Source: Corallococcus coralloides DSM 2259
Lineage (GTDB): Bacteria; Myxococcota; Myxococcia; Myxococcales; Myxococcaceae
Length of the DNA: 64,000 nt
Assembly: GCF_000255295.1 (NCBI RefSeq)
Contig: NC_017030.1
Span: 9,584,328-9,648,327, forward strand
Direction: 5' to 3'
Shown here piece after piece: positions 7,419 through 17,793 of this stretch. The notes beneath the pieces are model-generated. The model was not told where the DNA came from. It did no database searches and saw nothing but the letters and a program-made list of their open reading frames with translations. The translations under genes were made by a program, and so were the position numbers. Numbering within the stretch: position 1 is the stretch's first letter; every line of letters starts with the position of its first letter.

Positions 7419-9898
7419 CAGGCCGCGTCCGCGACGGCCGCGCGGGGCAGCCACACCGTGAAGCACGTGCCCTTCCCCGGCCCTTCGCTGCTCGCCTGGA
7501 TGCGGCCCTCGTGGCGCTCCACGATTTCGCGGCAGATGGCCAGGCCCAGGCCCAGTCCCCCGGCGTAGTGCTCGGTTGCGTTGCGCGCGCGGAAGAAGGG
7601 CGTGAAGAGCTGCGGCAGGCTCTCCTGCGGAATGCCAATGCCCTGGTCCTCCACGTCCACCCGCACCTGCCCGTCCTCTTCGCGCACCCGCATGGACACC
7701 GGCGTCCCCGGCGGTGAATAGCGCAGGGCGTTCTCCACCAGGTTCGTCAGCAGTTGATCCAACCGCTGCTCGTCCCACCGGCCCACCAGCGGCCCCTCCG
7801 GGACGTCCAGGGACAACAACCCCTGGCGCTCTGGATGTGTGGACTGGATGCGCTCCATCACCTCGCGCGCCAGCGCCGTCAGGTCCATGGGGGCCACCGT
7901 CAGCGCGAAGCGCCCGGACTGCAACCGCGACACGTCCAGCATGTCGCCAATCAGCCGCGTCAAACGGTCCACCTGCCGCGTCAGCCGCTCGAAGGAGGCG
8001 CGCTGGCGCTCCGGCGTCAGCCCCACGCCGGACTCCGACTGGCGGATGAGCAGCTCCAACGTCGCCTTCAGCGGCGTCAGCGGCGTGCGCAATTCGTGGC
8101 TCGCCATGGAGAGGAACTGGTCGCGGATGGCGATGGCTTCACGCAGTTCCTTCTGCGTCCGGTCGATGCGCGCCGCCATGTCGTTGAAGCCGTCCGCCAG
8201 CTGCGCGACCTCGTCGTCGCCCCGGGCCTGCACCCGCTGTTCCCGGGCGGGCGTGCCCAGCGCGGCGAAGCCGTCCCGCAGCGTCTCCAGCCGCTGTGCC
8301 ACGTCCCGCCCCACCCACTGCGACAGGAGCAGCGAGATGGCCCCCGCCAGCACCGCGATGGCCACCACCCACGCGCCCATGCGCGTCACCGGCGCGAAGG
8401 CTTCACGCAGCCGCGCCGTCACCACCACCGTCCACTCCGTGTCCGGCACCTGCGCGTGCGCCACCAGCAGGCGGCGCCCGGATTCATCGAACGCCTCCTG
8501 CAGGCCCTCCCGCGCCGACAGCGCCTCCGGGGCCAGCAATCCCAGCACCGGCGCCCGCGTGAGCACGTCGCCTCGTTCGGTCTCGCGCAGCAGGGTGCCG
8601 TCGCGCCGGTCGAACAGCTCCACGTGGTAGCTGCGCGAGGCCAGCGTCGACTGAATCCCCAGCCGATTCAGGGACAGCCCGCCCACCAGGACCGCGCGCT
8701 GGCCGTCCCCCAGGTCCACCCGCGTGGAGAAGACGATGAAGGGCAGCCCCGCGCGGGTGAGGAAGGGCCGCGACACCCACACCTCGTCGCCTCCGTTCAG
8801 CGCCTGCTGGAAGTACTCGCGGCTCGCGTAGTTGCCGGTGAGGCGGTTCAGCCGCTTGGACGGCACCAGCGTCTCCCCGTTGGCGTCCAGCAGCCAGGTC
8901 GCGTCGAACAGGCCGGTGTCGGTCTCCAGGAGCTCCACCCGCTCGGACATCTCCTTGCGGTCCCCGGTGCGCACCGCTTCGATGAAGCCCGGGTCCCGGC
9001 TCTGCGAGCGCAGGAGCGCACGCGCGATGGACGCCGACTGCTCCAGCCACGCCGTCTCCGCCAGCACCGCCTGCCGCGCCTTGCCGCGCAGCTCCGCCGC
9101 GATGGCCCGCTGGGCCACGTACGACGTCACCGCGCCCACGACCAGGATGGGCAGTACCGACGCCAGGGCCATGCCCCGGAACAGCCGCCAGCGCACCCCG
9201 GACAGCGAAGGGAGCTGGCGCATCCGCCACAACAACAGACAGGCCAGGGCCAGCACCGCGTACACGCCCATCCCGGCCCACGAGCGTCGAGACCCCAACG
9301 CGAGCGTCATGTTCAGGAACAGGACGCTCAAGCTGCCCGCGGCGATGCGGCAGGCCTTTTCGTGGCCGCGCCACAGCCCCACCGCCAGCAGCCCTCCCGT
9401 CGCCAGGAAGGCGCCGCCCATCAGCCGGATGAACGGACCGAACGCCAGCAGCGACATGCGGATGAAGCTGCTGGGGACCAGGACCATCAACCCACCGAAG
9501 CTCAGCGCCACGCAGGCGATGAACACCGGCAGCAGGCCCCGCCCCTGGAAGCGGCGGGTCCGCTCCAGCAGCAGCAGGCCCGCGATCAGCGGGTACAGGA
9601 TGAAGCCCGTGAGGCCCCGGGGCAGCACGGTGGCGGCCCACCAGTAGAACGCCATCGCCGCCAGGAAGAGCGCCCGGCCCAGCCACCCCACGAACGGAGG
9701 CCAGGTGGGGTACAGCATCGCGGCGAGCATCGTCGCCGAGCCCACCAGGAACAGGCTGCCGAGCGGCCGGACGTACGGGTAGATGAGCTGGAAGATGGCG
9801 GCCCCGAACTCGTAGGGCACGAAGACCATCGTGGTGCCCACGACGAGGCCGAACGCCGCCGCGAACCACTCCACCCGTGCGCGTTCCAGGATGCTCAC
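7418..9898 (-). CDS. membrane sensor histidine kinase, paralogue A
   Basis: Membrane-bound sensor kinase of 826 residues. About nine hydrophobic segments (residues 1-240) form an N-terminal membrane sensor. They are followed by an extracytoplasmic cache-like domain, a transmembrane helix, a HAMP linker (QWVGRDVAQRLETL), HisKA with SMASHELRTPLTPL (His601) and a HATPase with NLVENALRYSPPG, DQGIGIP and GGLGLGLAIC. GTG at 9898 is chosen because it gives the same length and the same His601 position as the neighbouring paralogue; a GTG at 9913 is possible. The 5' end lies 71 bp after paralogue B, probably in one operon. No response regulator is nearby. Confidence 0.9.
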   Translation of the reverse strand: MSILERARVEWFAAAFGLVVGTTMVFVPYEFGAAIFQLIYPYVRPLGSLFLVGSATMLAAMLYPTWPPFVGWLGRALFLAAMAFYWWAATVLPRGLTGFILYPLIAGLLLLERTRRFQGRGLLPVFIACVALSFGGLMVLVPSSFIRMSLLAFGPFIRLMGGAFLATGGLLAVGLWRGHEKACRIAAGSLSVLFLNMTLALGSRRSWAGMGVYAVLALACLLLWRMRQLPSLSGVRWRLFRGMALASVLPILVVGAVTSYVAQRAIAAELRGKARQAVLAETAWLEQSASIARALLRSQSRDPGFIEAVRTGDRKEMSERVELLETDTGLFDATWLLDANGETLVPSKRLNRLTGNYASREYFQQALNGGDEVWVSRPFLTRAGLPFIVFSTRVDLGDGQRAVLVGGLSLNRLGIQSTLASRSYHVELFDRRDGTLLRETERGDVLTRAPVLGLLAPEALSAREGLQEAFDESGRRLLVAHAQVPDTEWTVVVTARLREAFAPVTRMGAWVVAIAVLAGAISLLLSQWVGRDVAQRLETLRDGFAALGTPAREQRVQARGDDEVAQLADGFNDMAARIDRTQKELREAIAIRDQFLSMASHELRTPLTPLKATLELLIRQSESGVGLTPERQRASFERLTRQVDRLTRLIGDMLDVSRLQSGRFALTVAPMDLTALAREVMERIQSTHPERQGLLSLDVPEGPLVGRWDEQRLDQLLTNLVENALRYSPPGTPVSMRVREEDGQVRVDVEDQGIGIPQESLPQLFTPFFRARNATEHYAGGLGLGLAICREIVERHEGRIQASSEGPGKGTCFTVWLPRAAVADAA

Positions 9899-9969
9899 CA
9901 AGGCAGAGTACACAACCCGGGCGGGAGCGCACGGTCCGGTTGTCGCCGCCGCGCGCTCGCTGTCGCGTA

Positions 9970-12450
9970 TCAGGCCGCTTCCGCGACGGCCGAGCGGGGC
10001 AGCTTCACCGTGAAGCACGTGCCCTTCCCAGCCCCCTCGCTGCTCGCCTGGATGCGGCCCCCGTGGCGCTCCACGATTTCGCGGCAGATGGCCAGGCCCA
10101 GGCCCAGTCCTCCGGCGTAGTGCTCGGCCGCGTTGCGCGCGCGGAAGAAGGGCGTGAAGAGCTGCGGCAGGCTCTCCTGCGGAATGCCAATGCCCTGGTC
10201 CTCCACGTCCACCCGCACCCCGTCCGACTCCTCGCGCACCCGCACGACCACCGGCGTCCCGGGCGGCGAATAGCGCAAGGCGTTCTCCACCAGGTTCGTG
10301 ACGAGCTGCTCCAGCCGCTGCTCGTCCCAGCGGCCCACCAGCGGCCCGTCCGGGACGTCCAGCGACACCCATCCCTGGCGCTCCGGCCGCGTGACCTGGA
10401 TGCGCTCCACCACCTCGCGCGCCAGCGCCACCACGTCCATGGGCGCCACCGTCAGCGTGAAGCGTCCGGACTGCAACCGCGACACGTCCAGCATGTCGCC
10501 AATCAGCCGCGTCAGCCGGTCCACCTGCCGGTTCAGCCGGGCGATGGTGTCCCGCTGCCGCTCCGGGCTCGTCCCCTGGCCGGCTTCGAGCTGGCGGATG
10601 AGCAGCGCCAGCGTGGCCTTCAGGGGCGTCAGCGGCGTGCGCAGTTCGTGGCTCGCCATGGAGAGGAACTGGTCGCGGATGACGATGGCCTCACGCAGCT
10701 CCTTCTGAGTCCGGTCGATGCGCGCCGCCATGTCGTTGAAGCCCACGGTGAGCTGGGCAATCTCATCATCGCCCCGGGCCTGCACGCGCTGCTCCACCGA
10801 CGGCGTGCCCAGCACGGCGAAGCCGTCCCGCAGCGTCTCCAGCCGCTGTGCCACGTCCCGCCCCACCCACTGCGACAGGAGCAGCGAGATGGCCCCCGCG
10901 AGCACCGCGATGGCCACCACCCACGCGCCCATGCGCGTCACCGGCGCGAAGGCGTCACGCAGCCGCGCCGCCACCACCACCGTCCACGGCGTGCCCGTCA
11001 CCCGCGCGTGCGCCACCACCATCCGGCGTCCCGTGTCGTCGAACGCCTCCACGAGCCCCTCCGGCCGCGTCAGCGCCTCTGCTCCGATGAGGTCCAGCAC
11101 CGGCGCCTGGGAGAGCACATTCCCCCGCTCCGTCTCGCGCAGGAGGCTGCCATCGCGGCGGTCGAAGATCTCCACGTGGTAGTCGGGCGAGACGCGCGCC
11201 GGCTGCAATCCCAGCCGCTCCAGCGACAGCGCGCCCACGAGGAAGGCGCGCCGGCCCTCGCCCAGGTCCATGGGCACCGTGATCACGACGAAGGGAAGGT
11301 TCGCGCGGGAGAGGAAGGGCCGCGACAGCAGCACCTGGGCGCCGCCCTTCATCGCCTCCTGGAAGTAGGCACGGTACGCGAAGTTGCCGCTCACCCAGTT
11401 GAACCGCGCGGAGGTCATCAGCGTGTCGCCGGTCTCATCCAGCAGCCAGGCCGCTTCGAACACCCCGGACTGGCCCTCCAGCATCGCCAACCGCTCCCGC
11501 ATGCCCTCGCGGTTCCCCGCGCGCACCTGGGCGACAAAGGCCGGCCCCTGGCTGTACACGTGCAACATCGAGCTCGCCAGGGCAGCCGTCTGCTCCAGCC
11601 ACGCGGTCTCCGCGGTCACCGCCTGCCGCGCCTTGCCGTGCAGCTCCGCCTCCAGGGCCTTCTGCGCCAGGTACGACGCCATCGCGCCCACGACCAGGAT
11701 GGGCAGCACCGACGCCAGCGCCATGCCGCGGAAGAGCCGCCAGCGCACCCCCACCAGCACCGGCCCCCGGCGCACGCCCGCCAGCAGCGCGCTCCCCAGC
11801 GTCAGCACGGCATACACGCTCATCCCCGACCACGAGCGCCGCGACACCACCGCGACCGTCATGTGCAGGAACAGGAGGGACAGGCCGCCCAGGGCCAGCC
11901 GGCACGCGAGCGGATTGCGGCGCCACAGCCCCACGGCGAGCAGCGTCCCCATCAGCAGGAAGAGGAGCCCCATCCACCGGATGTAGGGCCCCAGCGACGC
12001 CATGGCGAAGCGCACGAAGTCCTGGGGCGACCAGAGCATCAGCGGCCCGAAGCACAGCGCCACGCAGGCCAGGTACACCAGCAGCAGGCCCTGTCCCCGG
12101 CGCAGGGTGCGCGGCTCCATGACGAGCAGGACCATCAGGAACAGGTAGACGACGGTGCCCGTGAGGCTGACGGGCAGGATGCAGACCTTCCACCAGTAGA
12201 CCGCGACCGCGGCCAGCATCAACGCGCGCCCCACCCACCCCACGAAGGCGGGCCAGGCCGGATACATCAGCGCGATGAGCATCATCCCCGCGCCGACGAG
12301 GAACAGGCTCCCCAGCAGCCGGATGTGCGGATAGATGTATTGGAAGAGGACGGAGCCGAACTCATAGGGCACGAACACCATCGACGTGCCCACCATGAGC
12401 CCCACCGCCACCGCGAACCACTCAACCCGAGCCCGCTGCAGGAGTTCCAC
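9970..12450 (-). CDS. membrane sensor histidine kinase, paralogue B
   Basis: Tandem paralogue of the downstream kinase with the same domain order: multi-span membrane sensor (VEWFAVAVGLMVGTSMVFVP), cache-like periplasmic domain, HAMP, HisKA (His601 in SMASHELRTPLTPL) and HATPase. GTG at 12450 gives exactly 826 residues, matching paralogue A; GTG at 12459 and ATG at 12480 are in-frame alternatives. The HAMP-to-C-terminus half is almost identical to paralogue A, with stretches over 100 bp differing by one base, while the membrane and periplasmic parts have diverged. This suggests a shared downstream partner with different inputs. Confidence 0.9.
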   Translation of the reverse strand: MELLQRARVEWFAVAVGLMVGTSMVFVPYEFGSVLFQYIYPHIRLLGSLFLVGAGMMLIALMYPAWPAFVGWVGRALMLAAVAVYWWKVCILPVSLTGTVVYLFLMVLLVMEPRTLRRGQGLLLVYLACVALCFGPLMLWSPQDFVRFAMASLGPYIRWMGLLFLLMGTLLAVGLWRRNPLACRLALGGLSLLFLHMTVAVVSRRSWSGMSVYAVLTLGSALLAGVRRGPVLVGVRWRLFRGMALASVLPILVVGAMASYLAQKALEAELHGKARQAVTAETAWLEQTAALASSMLHVYSQGPAFVAQVRAGNREGMRERLAMLEGQSGVFEAAWLLDETGDTLMTSARFNWVSGNFAYRAYFQEAMKGGAQVLLSRPFLSRANLPFVVITVPMDLGEGRRAFLVGALSLERLGLQPARVSPDYHVEIFDRRDGSLLRETERGNVLSQAPVLDLIGAEALTRPEGLVEAFDDTGRRMVVAHARVTGTPWTVVVAARLRDAFAPVTRMGAWVVAIAVLAGAISLLLSQWVGRDVAQRLETLRDGFAVLGTPSVEQRVQARGDDEIAQLTVGFNDMAARIDRTQKELREAIVIRDQFLSMASHELRTPLTPLKATLALLIRQLEAGQGTSPERQRDTIARLNRQVDRLTRLIGDMLDVSRLQSGRFTLTVAPMDVVALAREVVERIQVTRPERQGWVSLDVPDGPLVGRWDEQRLEQLVTNLVENALRYSPPGTPVVVRVREESDGVRVDVEDQGIGIPQESLPQLFTPFFRARNAAEHYAGGLGLGLAICREIVERHGGRIQASSEGAGKGTCFTVKLPRSAVAEAA

Positions 12451-12524
12451 GGCGCGCACCCTGGCACAACCCGCTCCCATGTGTCGGGCGCGGGTGTCGG
12501 GTGAAAACACCGTTCGTCCAGTGC

Positions 12525-13241
12525 TTAGCGCCTCCGCCAGGCGTCGAGCAGGTGGCCCACCACCGCATCCACCCCGACATCGCGTGTAACTTGTGTGAAG
12601 ACAAACGGTCCCTCGCCGCGCATCTTCCGGGCGTCCCGCTCCATCACGCCCAGGTCCGCCCCCACGTGCGGTGCGAGGTCTGTCTTGTTGATGATCAAAA
12701 GGTCCGACTGCGTAATACCGGGCCCGCCCTTGCGAGGCACCTTGTCCCCGCCCGCCACGTCGATGACATACACGGTGTAGTCCGCCAGCTCGCGGCTGTA
12801 CTGCGCGGCCAGGTTGTCACCGCCGCTCTCCACGATGAGCAGCTCCGGGTGCAGCTCCTCCATCAGCTGCTCCAGCGCGAGCAGGTTGTGGCTGATGTCC
12901 TCGCGGATGGCGGCGTGGGGGCAGCCGCCCGTCTCCACCGCCTTGATGCGCTCCGGGGACAGGGCCTGGTTGCGCACCAGGAACTCCGCGTCCTCCTTGG
13001 TGAAGATGTCGTTGGTCACCACGCCCAGGCGGTATTCGTCTCGCAGCTTCTTGCACAGGGCCAGCACCAGCGCCGTCTTGCCGCTGCCCACCGGGCCGCC
13101 AATCCCAATCGTGAAGGCCCGCTGCGAATAGTCACGCCGGTGCGGCTTGTCGCGCGCGTCGAAGTGGCCCGGGTGGTCCCAGTCCTCGTGCGTGTGCTCG
13201 TGCCCGTCCTGCCCATGGCCGCGGTGGTCGTCGTCGTGCAT
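12525..13241 (-). CDS. ureG: urease accessory GTPase UreG
   Basis: GTPase that drives nickel delivery to apo-urease. This 238-residue protein has the P-loop GPVGSGKT (residues 49-56), the conserved metal-binding CPH motif in [11 protein letters not shown] (Cys107, His109), ESGGDNLA and a guanine-specificity NKTD. The first 35 residues are very His/Asp-rich ([15 protein letters not shown]). In other organisms such tails bind nickel, which may matter here because no ureE is visible. ATG at 13241 is preceded by AAGGGAAG. It is the last gene of the ureAB-C-F-G set, 26 bp after ureF. Confidence 0.96.
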   Translation of the reverse strand: MHDDDHRGHGQDGHEHTHEDWDHPGHFDARDKPHRRDYSQRAFTIGIGGPVGSGKTALVLALCKKLRDEYRLGVVTNDIFTKEDAEFLVRNQALSPERIKAVETGGCPHAAIREDISHNLLALEQLMEELHPELLIVESGGDNLAAQYSRELADYTVYVIDVAGGDKVPRKGGPGITQSDLLIINKTDLAPHVGADLGVMERDARKMRGEGPFVFTQVTRDVGVDAVVGHLLDAWRRR

Positions 13242-13267
13242 GTCGCGCTTCCCTTTCGTCTCTTGTT

Positions 13268-13930
13268 TCAGGACAGGAACAGCCGGGAGTACAGCCGGTC
13301 GTGCGTGGCGCCCACCAGGTCCCACAGCGGCGCGGGCTGGGCCAGGTCCTCCACGCCCAATGCCTTGCATTGCTCCAGGACGGCCTCCAGCAGCGGCGTG
13401 GCCGCGTGCTGCACCTGATGGGATTCATGCGTGCCGATGACGCCCATGCGCACGCCCGCGGACAGCGCGCCCCGCAGCGTGAGTGACAGGAAGAGGCGCA
13501 GGGCGTCCTCCTGCTCCACGTCCAGCGCGCGCAGCACCGCGCCGAACGCGGGCGCGTGGTGGAACTTCACACGGGCCGCGCGGGCCGCCTCGCGCACGGG
13601 CCCCACGGCCGCCGGGAAGATGCGCGCGCAGGTGTCCAGGAAGGCCCTGCCCTGCGTGCGGCTGGCCCGGTTCGCGACGTGGTTGGTGAGGAACGCGTCC
13701 GCTCTCGCGTCCAGCGCCGGCAGGGAGGAGGGCTCGCGCCACGCCGGGCCCACCAGCGGCAGGCCGCCCAGTCCCGCCTGCCACACCAGCGCCTCCACGA
13801 AGCGCCACACGTCCCCCGGGCCGCGCACCTCGCCCGCCTGCACCGCGGCCTCCAGGCCCCCCGAGTGCGCGAAGCCCCCCGTGGGAAACCCCGAGTCCGC
13901 CAGCTGCAACACCCTCCAGCCGGAAGCCAT
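13268..13930 (-). CDS. ureF: urease accessory protein UreF
   Basis: 220-residue UreF, part of the UreD-UreF-UreG complex that activates urease. It has the characteristic start [20 protein letters not shown] and is nearly all-helical, with [18 protein letters not shown] near the C-terminus. The start is 13 bp after ureC, in the same operon. Length is normal for the family. Confidence 0.93.
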   Translation of the reverse strand: MASGWRVLQLADSGFPTGGFAHSGGLEAAVQAGEVRGPGDVWRFVEALVWQAGLGGLPLVGPAWREPSSLPALDARADAFLTNHVANRASRTQGRAFLDTCARIFPAAVGPVREAARAARVKFHHAPAFGAVLRALDVEQEDALRLFLSLTLRGALSAGVRMGVIGTHESHQVQHAATPLLEAVLEQCKALGVEDLAQPAPLWDLVGATHDRLYSRLFLS

Positions 13931-13943
13931 GGCGCGCGCTCCT

Positions 13944-15659
13944 TCAGAACAGCGAGTAGCGCTGCGCCAGGGGCAGCCAGGTGGCGGGCTCGCAGCGAAG
14001 CAGCTCCCCGTCCGCGCGGACCTCGTACGTCTCAGGGTCCACCGTGATGACCGGCAGCGCGTCGTTGAGGCGCATGTCCTTCTTGCCCAGCGCGCGGCAG
14101 TTCACCACCGCGGACAGCCGCTTGGTGAGCCCCAGCCCCTGCACGGTGCCTTCCCGCAGCGCGCGCCCGGACACGAACGCGAGGCTCGTGGAGCCCCGCG
14201 CCCGTCCTCGCGCGCCGAACATGGGGCGCATGAGGTACGGCTGCGGCGTGGGGATGGACGCGTTCGCGTCCCCCATCTGCCCCCACGCGATGAAGCCGCC
14301 CTTGAGCACCAGCTCCGGCTTCGCGCCGAAGAAGGCGGGCCGCCACAGCACCAGGTCCGCGAGCTTGCCTGGCTCCACGGAGCCCACCTCGTGGGACAGC
14401 CCGTGGGCGATGGCCGGGTTGATGGTGTACTTCGCCACGTAGCGGCGGATGCGCAGGTTGTCGTTGTCGCCCTGCTCGCCGGGGAGCCGCCCGCGCTGCT
14501 CGCGCATCTTGTGCGCCGTCTGCCACGTGCGGGTGATGACCTCGCCCACGCGGCCCATGGCCTGGCTGTCGGAGGCCATCATGCTGATGGCGCCCAGGTC
14601 GTGGAGGATGTCCTCCGCGGCAATCGTCTCTCCGCGGATGCGGCTCTCCGCGAAGGCCACGTCCTCGGGAATCTCGCGGTCCAGGTGGTGACACACCATG
14701 AGCATGTCCAGGTGCTCGTCCAGCGTGTTCACCGTGTACGGCCGCGTGGGGTTGGTGGAGCTGGGCAGCACGTTGGGCGCGCCGCACACGCGGATGATGT
14801 CCGGCGCGTGGCCGCCGCCCGCGCCCTCCGAGTGGTACGTGTGGATGGTCCGGCCCTTGAACGCCGCCAGCGAGTCATCCACGTAGCCGGACTCGTTCAG
14901 CGTGTCCGTGTGGATGGTGACCTGCACGTCCTCCGCGTCCGCCAGCGTGAGGCACGTGTCGATGGCCGCGGGCGTGGTGCCCCAGTCTTCATGCAGCTTG
15001 AGTCCGATGGCGCCCGCGCGCACCTGATCCAACAAGCCCTCCGGCAGGGACGTGTTGCCCTTGCCGGTGAGGCCGATGTTCAGGGGAAGCGTGTCCGTGG
15101 CCTCCAGCATGCGCGCCAGGTTCCACGCGCCCGGCGTGCAGGTGGTGGCGTTGGTGCCGGTGGCCGGGCCGGTGCCGCCGCCCACCCAGGTGGTGATGCC
15201 GCTGGCGATGGCTTCGTCCGCCTGCTGCGGGCTGATGAAGTGGATGTGCGTGTCCAGGCCGCCCGCGGTGAGGATGAGCCCTTCACCGGCGATGACCTCC
15301 GTGGTGACGCCCACCACCATGCCCGGCGTGACGCCCGCCATGACGTCCGGGTTGCCCGCCTTGCCGATGGCGGAGATGCGCCCCGCCTTGATACCCACGT
15401 CCGCCTTGAAGATGCCCGTCCAGTCCACCACGAGCGCGTTGGTGATGACGCAGTCGAGCGCGTCCGCGTCGCCCGTGCCCGCGCGCTGGCCCATGCCTTC
15501 GCGCAGCACCTTGCCGCCGCCGAACTTGCACTCGTCGCCGTACACGGTGGCGTCGCGCTCCACCTGGAGCCACAGGCCGGTGTCCCCCAGCCGCACCCGG
15601 TCCCCCGTCGTGGGACCAAACATGTCCGCGTAGTGGCGCCTGTCCAGCTTGCGGCTCAT
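13944..15659 (-). CDS. ureC: urease subunit alpha (catalytic)
   Basis: Catalytic subunit of urease, 571 residues, hydrolysing urea to ammonia and carbamate in the cytoplasm. All active-site residues can be placed: His138 and His140 in LDTHIHF, the carbamylated Lys221 in IGLKLHEDW, His250 in [11 protein letters not shown], His276 in [13 protein letters not shown], the flap His in MVCHHLDR and Asp364 in [10 protein letters not shown]. The ATG overlaps the stop of the fused gamma-beta gene by four bases (ATGA). It appears complete and functional. Confidence 0.98.
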   Translation of the reverse strand: MSRKLDRRHYADMFGPTTGDRVRLGDTGLWLQVERDATVYGDECKFGGGKVLREGMGQRAGTGDADALDCVITNALVVDWTGIFKADVGIKAGRISAIGKAGNPDVMAGVTPGMVVGVTTEVIAGEGLILTAGGLDTHIHFISPQQADEAIASGITTWVGGGTGPATGTNATTCTPGAWNLARMLEATDTLPLNIGLTGKGNTSLPEGLLDQVRAGAIGLKLHEDWGTTPAAIDTCLTLADAEDVQVTIHTDTLNESGYVDDSLAAFKGRTIHTYHSEGAGGGHAPDIIRVCGAPNVLPSSTNPTRPYTVNTLDEHLDMLMVCHHLDREIPEDVAFAESRIRGETIAAEDILHDLGAISMMASDSQAMGRVGEVITRTWQTAHKMREQRGRLPGEQGDNDNLRIRRYVAKYTINPAIAHGLSHEVGSVEPGKLADLVLWRPAFFGAKPELVLKGGFIAWGQMGDANASIPTPQPYLMRPMFGARGRARGSTSLAFVSGRALREGTVQGLGLTKRLSAVVNCRALGKKDMRLNDALPVITVDPETYEVRADGELLRCEPATWLPLAQRYSLF

Positions 15660-16441
15660 GAGCGGTCCTCCTCTTCCTTCTCTTCCTCGTGACCGAAGCC
15701 TTGCGCGCGCACGGCTTCCAGCAGGCGCTCACGGCCTTCGTCGGACACCTTGCCGCTGCCCAGCGCGTTGCCGCCGCGCACCACCTGCTCGCCCGCGATG
15801 GGGACCAGCGACACCGTCTTCACCTCGCCGGGCTCGAAGCGCACCGCCGTGCCCGCGGGGATGTCCAGCCGGTGGCCGTAGGCGCGGCCGCGGTCGAACA
15901 CCAGCGCGCGGTTCGTCTCCGCGAACGCGTAGTGACTGCCCACCTGGATGGGCCGGTCGCCCCGGTGCGTGACGCGCAGGGTGATGGCCTTGCGGCCCGC
16001 GTTGAGCTCCAGCGCGCCTTCCGCCGCGCGCACGGCACCGGGCGGACCTTCCGGCGACGCTGCGGGCACGGTGAAGCGCTCCAGCGGCGGCACCGGCAGG
16101 AAGCTGCCGTAGAGCGCCAGCGACAGGTCCCCGTGCTCCGCCACCACCGGGTGGTGCACGGTGACGAGCTTGGTGCCGTCCGGGAAGGTGCCCTCCACCT
16201 GCACCTCCGCGAGCATCTCCGGCACGCCGTCCATCACCTGCGCGCGCCCCAGGAACCGGCGCCCCAGGTCCATCAGCTCCGCCACGCTGCGGCCGTCACG
16301 GATGTACTCCAGCAACTGGGTGGCGATGAGCGCCACCGCCTCCGGGTAGTTGAGGCGCAGGCCTCGCGCCAGCCGCTTCTGGGCGACGACGCCCGCCTGG
16401 TGCAGGAGCAGCTTGTCCACGTCACGGGGGGACAGATGCAT
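15656..16441 (-). CDS. fused urease gamma-beta subunit
   Basis: 261-residue fusion of the two small urease subunits. Residues 1-100 are the gamma subunit ([20 protein letters not shown] to [16 protein letters not shown]). From about 140 to 245 is the beta subunit ([20 protein letters not shown], then [19 protein letters not shown]). Most bacteria encode these as separate ureA and ureB; fusions are known in Helicobacter and some other lineages. A charged, Glu-rich tail follows. It is the first gene of ureAB-C-F-G, with a GAGGGAG ribosome site and a 122-bp divergent spacer to the protease candidate. Confidence 0.95.
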   Translation of the reverse strand: MHLSPRDVDKLLLHQAGVVAQKRLARGLRLNYPEAVALIATQLLEYIRDGRSVAELMDLGRRFLGRAQVMDGVPEMLAEVQVEGTFPDGTKLVTVHHPVVAEHGDLSLALYGSFLPVPPLERFTVPAASPEGPPGAVRAAEGALELNAGRKAITLRVTHRGDRPIQVGSHYAFAETNRALVFDRGRAYGHRLDIPAGTAVRFEPGEVKTVSLVPIAGEQVVRGGNALGSGKVSDEGRERLLEAVRAQGFGHEEEKEEEDRS

Positions 16442-16563
16442 GAGGCCGACTCCCTCGGTTCTTCGGGGTGCGGGATGCGCCGACCCGTCAGACCCTAGCG
16501 CGACGCGTCAGCGTGGGCCAGGATGGGGGCCCCCGCTCTGTTCTCCCCCTTCCGGAGTCCCCC

Positions 16564-17793
16564 ATGAAGAGCTTCAAGGCCGGCTTCCCCAAGACGCCCA
16601 AGGCGCCTCCCGCTCCGCCGAAGACGACGAACACGGTGGCCCAGCCGACCTTCTCGAAGCCGGGGACGACCGCCGCGAAGCCCGCGACGCCCACGGCCTC
16701 GCCCACCACCTCGCCGAACGTCTCCCGGCCGACGACTCCCACCGGGACGACGCCCCAGGGTGACGCGTTCAAGCCGACCGGCAGCCCGCAGGCCTCCTCG
16801 TCGTCTCGCCCGAACATCGACGCGCACTCGCTCCAGGGGCCGCAGCTTCCGTCGCCCAACCTCTCCGAGAGCGACATCGCGGACATGGCCCTGGGCCGCA
16901 CGCCGGGCAAGGGCAAGGCCATGACGCCGCGCCCTGAAATCCAGAAGGTCGTCGAGCAGATGAAGCTGGAGAATCCGGGCGCGGAGGTGCTGCGCTACAC
17001 GGACCAGGGCGGCCACCCGATGCTGAAGCAGCCGAACATGCCCGCCGGCACGGACGCGGGCGTGTGCAGCGCGATGACCTCCGAGTGGATCCGCACCGGC
17101 AAGGAGGCGGGCGGTGACCCGCTGAAGGGCTCGCAGGCGTTCGGCAAGCTGACGGACAACCACTTCGGCAAGCTCATCGACAAGCAGCACGCAGAGCACC
17201 TGCAGAGCGACGCCCTCACGAAGCTGAACGGCGCGCACCTGGATGACATCTCGAAGCTGGAGGGCAGCGTGAAGCAGCTCCAGGGCAAGAGCGCGCAGCG
17301 CAAGGAGATCAACGAGCTGCTCACGAACCCGAACCTGACGCCGGGAGAGCGCCAGGGGCTGACGGCGCAGCGCAACCAGCTGACCCAGGAGCTCAAGACG
17401 GGGATGGCCCAGCTCACCCAGGACAAGGACGCCATCGCCCAGAAGCAGCAGTCCATCTCCCATCTGGTGGATGACTTCCGCACGGGCCGCGGCGGCGGTC
17501 ACCCGGGCGTGAAGGTGCAGGACTTCGAGCCCATCACCCCCGACACCTTCGCGCAGAAGCTGTACGACGGCACGAAGGAGAACGGCCACTACCGCATCGG
17601 CCTGCGCAAGTCGGGCGAGGCCGCGGAGGGCCACGTGCTGGGCCTGCACAAGACGGACGGCCCGAACCGCCTGCTGGACGCGAACACCGCCGAGTGGAAG
17701 ACGAACAACCACAAGGACGCGGTCAACCTGACGGCGGATCACATCGACCAGCTGTACAAGAACTACAGCACGTTCGACATCACCCGCTATTAG
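16564..17793 (+). CDS. putative YopT-like (C58) cysteine protease / effector candidate
   Basis: 409-residue protein that I read as a papain-fold protease of the YopT/AvrPphB type. An unstructured Pro/Thr/Ser-rich N-terminus (1-100) is followed by a candidate catalytic Cys168 in DAGVCSAMTSEWI, a Lys/Gln-rich coiled coil (about 220-300), then His357 in AEGHVLGLHK and Asp372 in NRLLDANTAEW. The 15-residue His-Asp spacing matches the family; the coiled-coil insertion between Cys and His does not. No signal peptide is seen. It lies between the urease operon (divergent) and ureD (convergent, stop codons abutting). Related C58 proteins act as injected toxins; here an antagonistic or predatory role is inference only. 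Confidence 0.5.
   Translation: MKSFKAGFPKTPKAPPAPPKTTNTVAQPTFSKPGTTAAKPATPTASPTTSPNVSRPTTPTGTTPQGDAFKPTGSPQASSSSRPNIDAHSLQGPQLPSPNLSESDIADMALGRTPGKGKAMTPRPEIQKVVEQMKLENPGAEVLRYTDQGGHPMLKQPNMPAGTDAGVCSAMTSEWIRTGKEAGGDPLKGSQAFGKLTDNHFGKLIDKQHAEHLQSDALTKLNGAHLDDISKLEGSVKQLQGKSAQRKEINELLTNPNLTPGERQGLTAQRNQLTQELKTGMAQLTQDKDAIAQKQQSISHLVDDFRTGRGGGHPGVKVQDFEPITPDTFAQKLYDGTKENGHYRIGLRKSGEAAEGHVLGLHKTDGPNRLLDANTAEWKTNNHKDAVNLTADHIDQLYKNYSTFDITRY

Noticed and set aside
7418-10372. 984-residue version of kinase paralogue A
   Set aside because: The first ~158 codons overlap paralogue B in another frame; the GTG at 9898 gives the same length as the paralogue.
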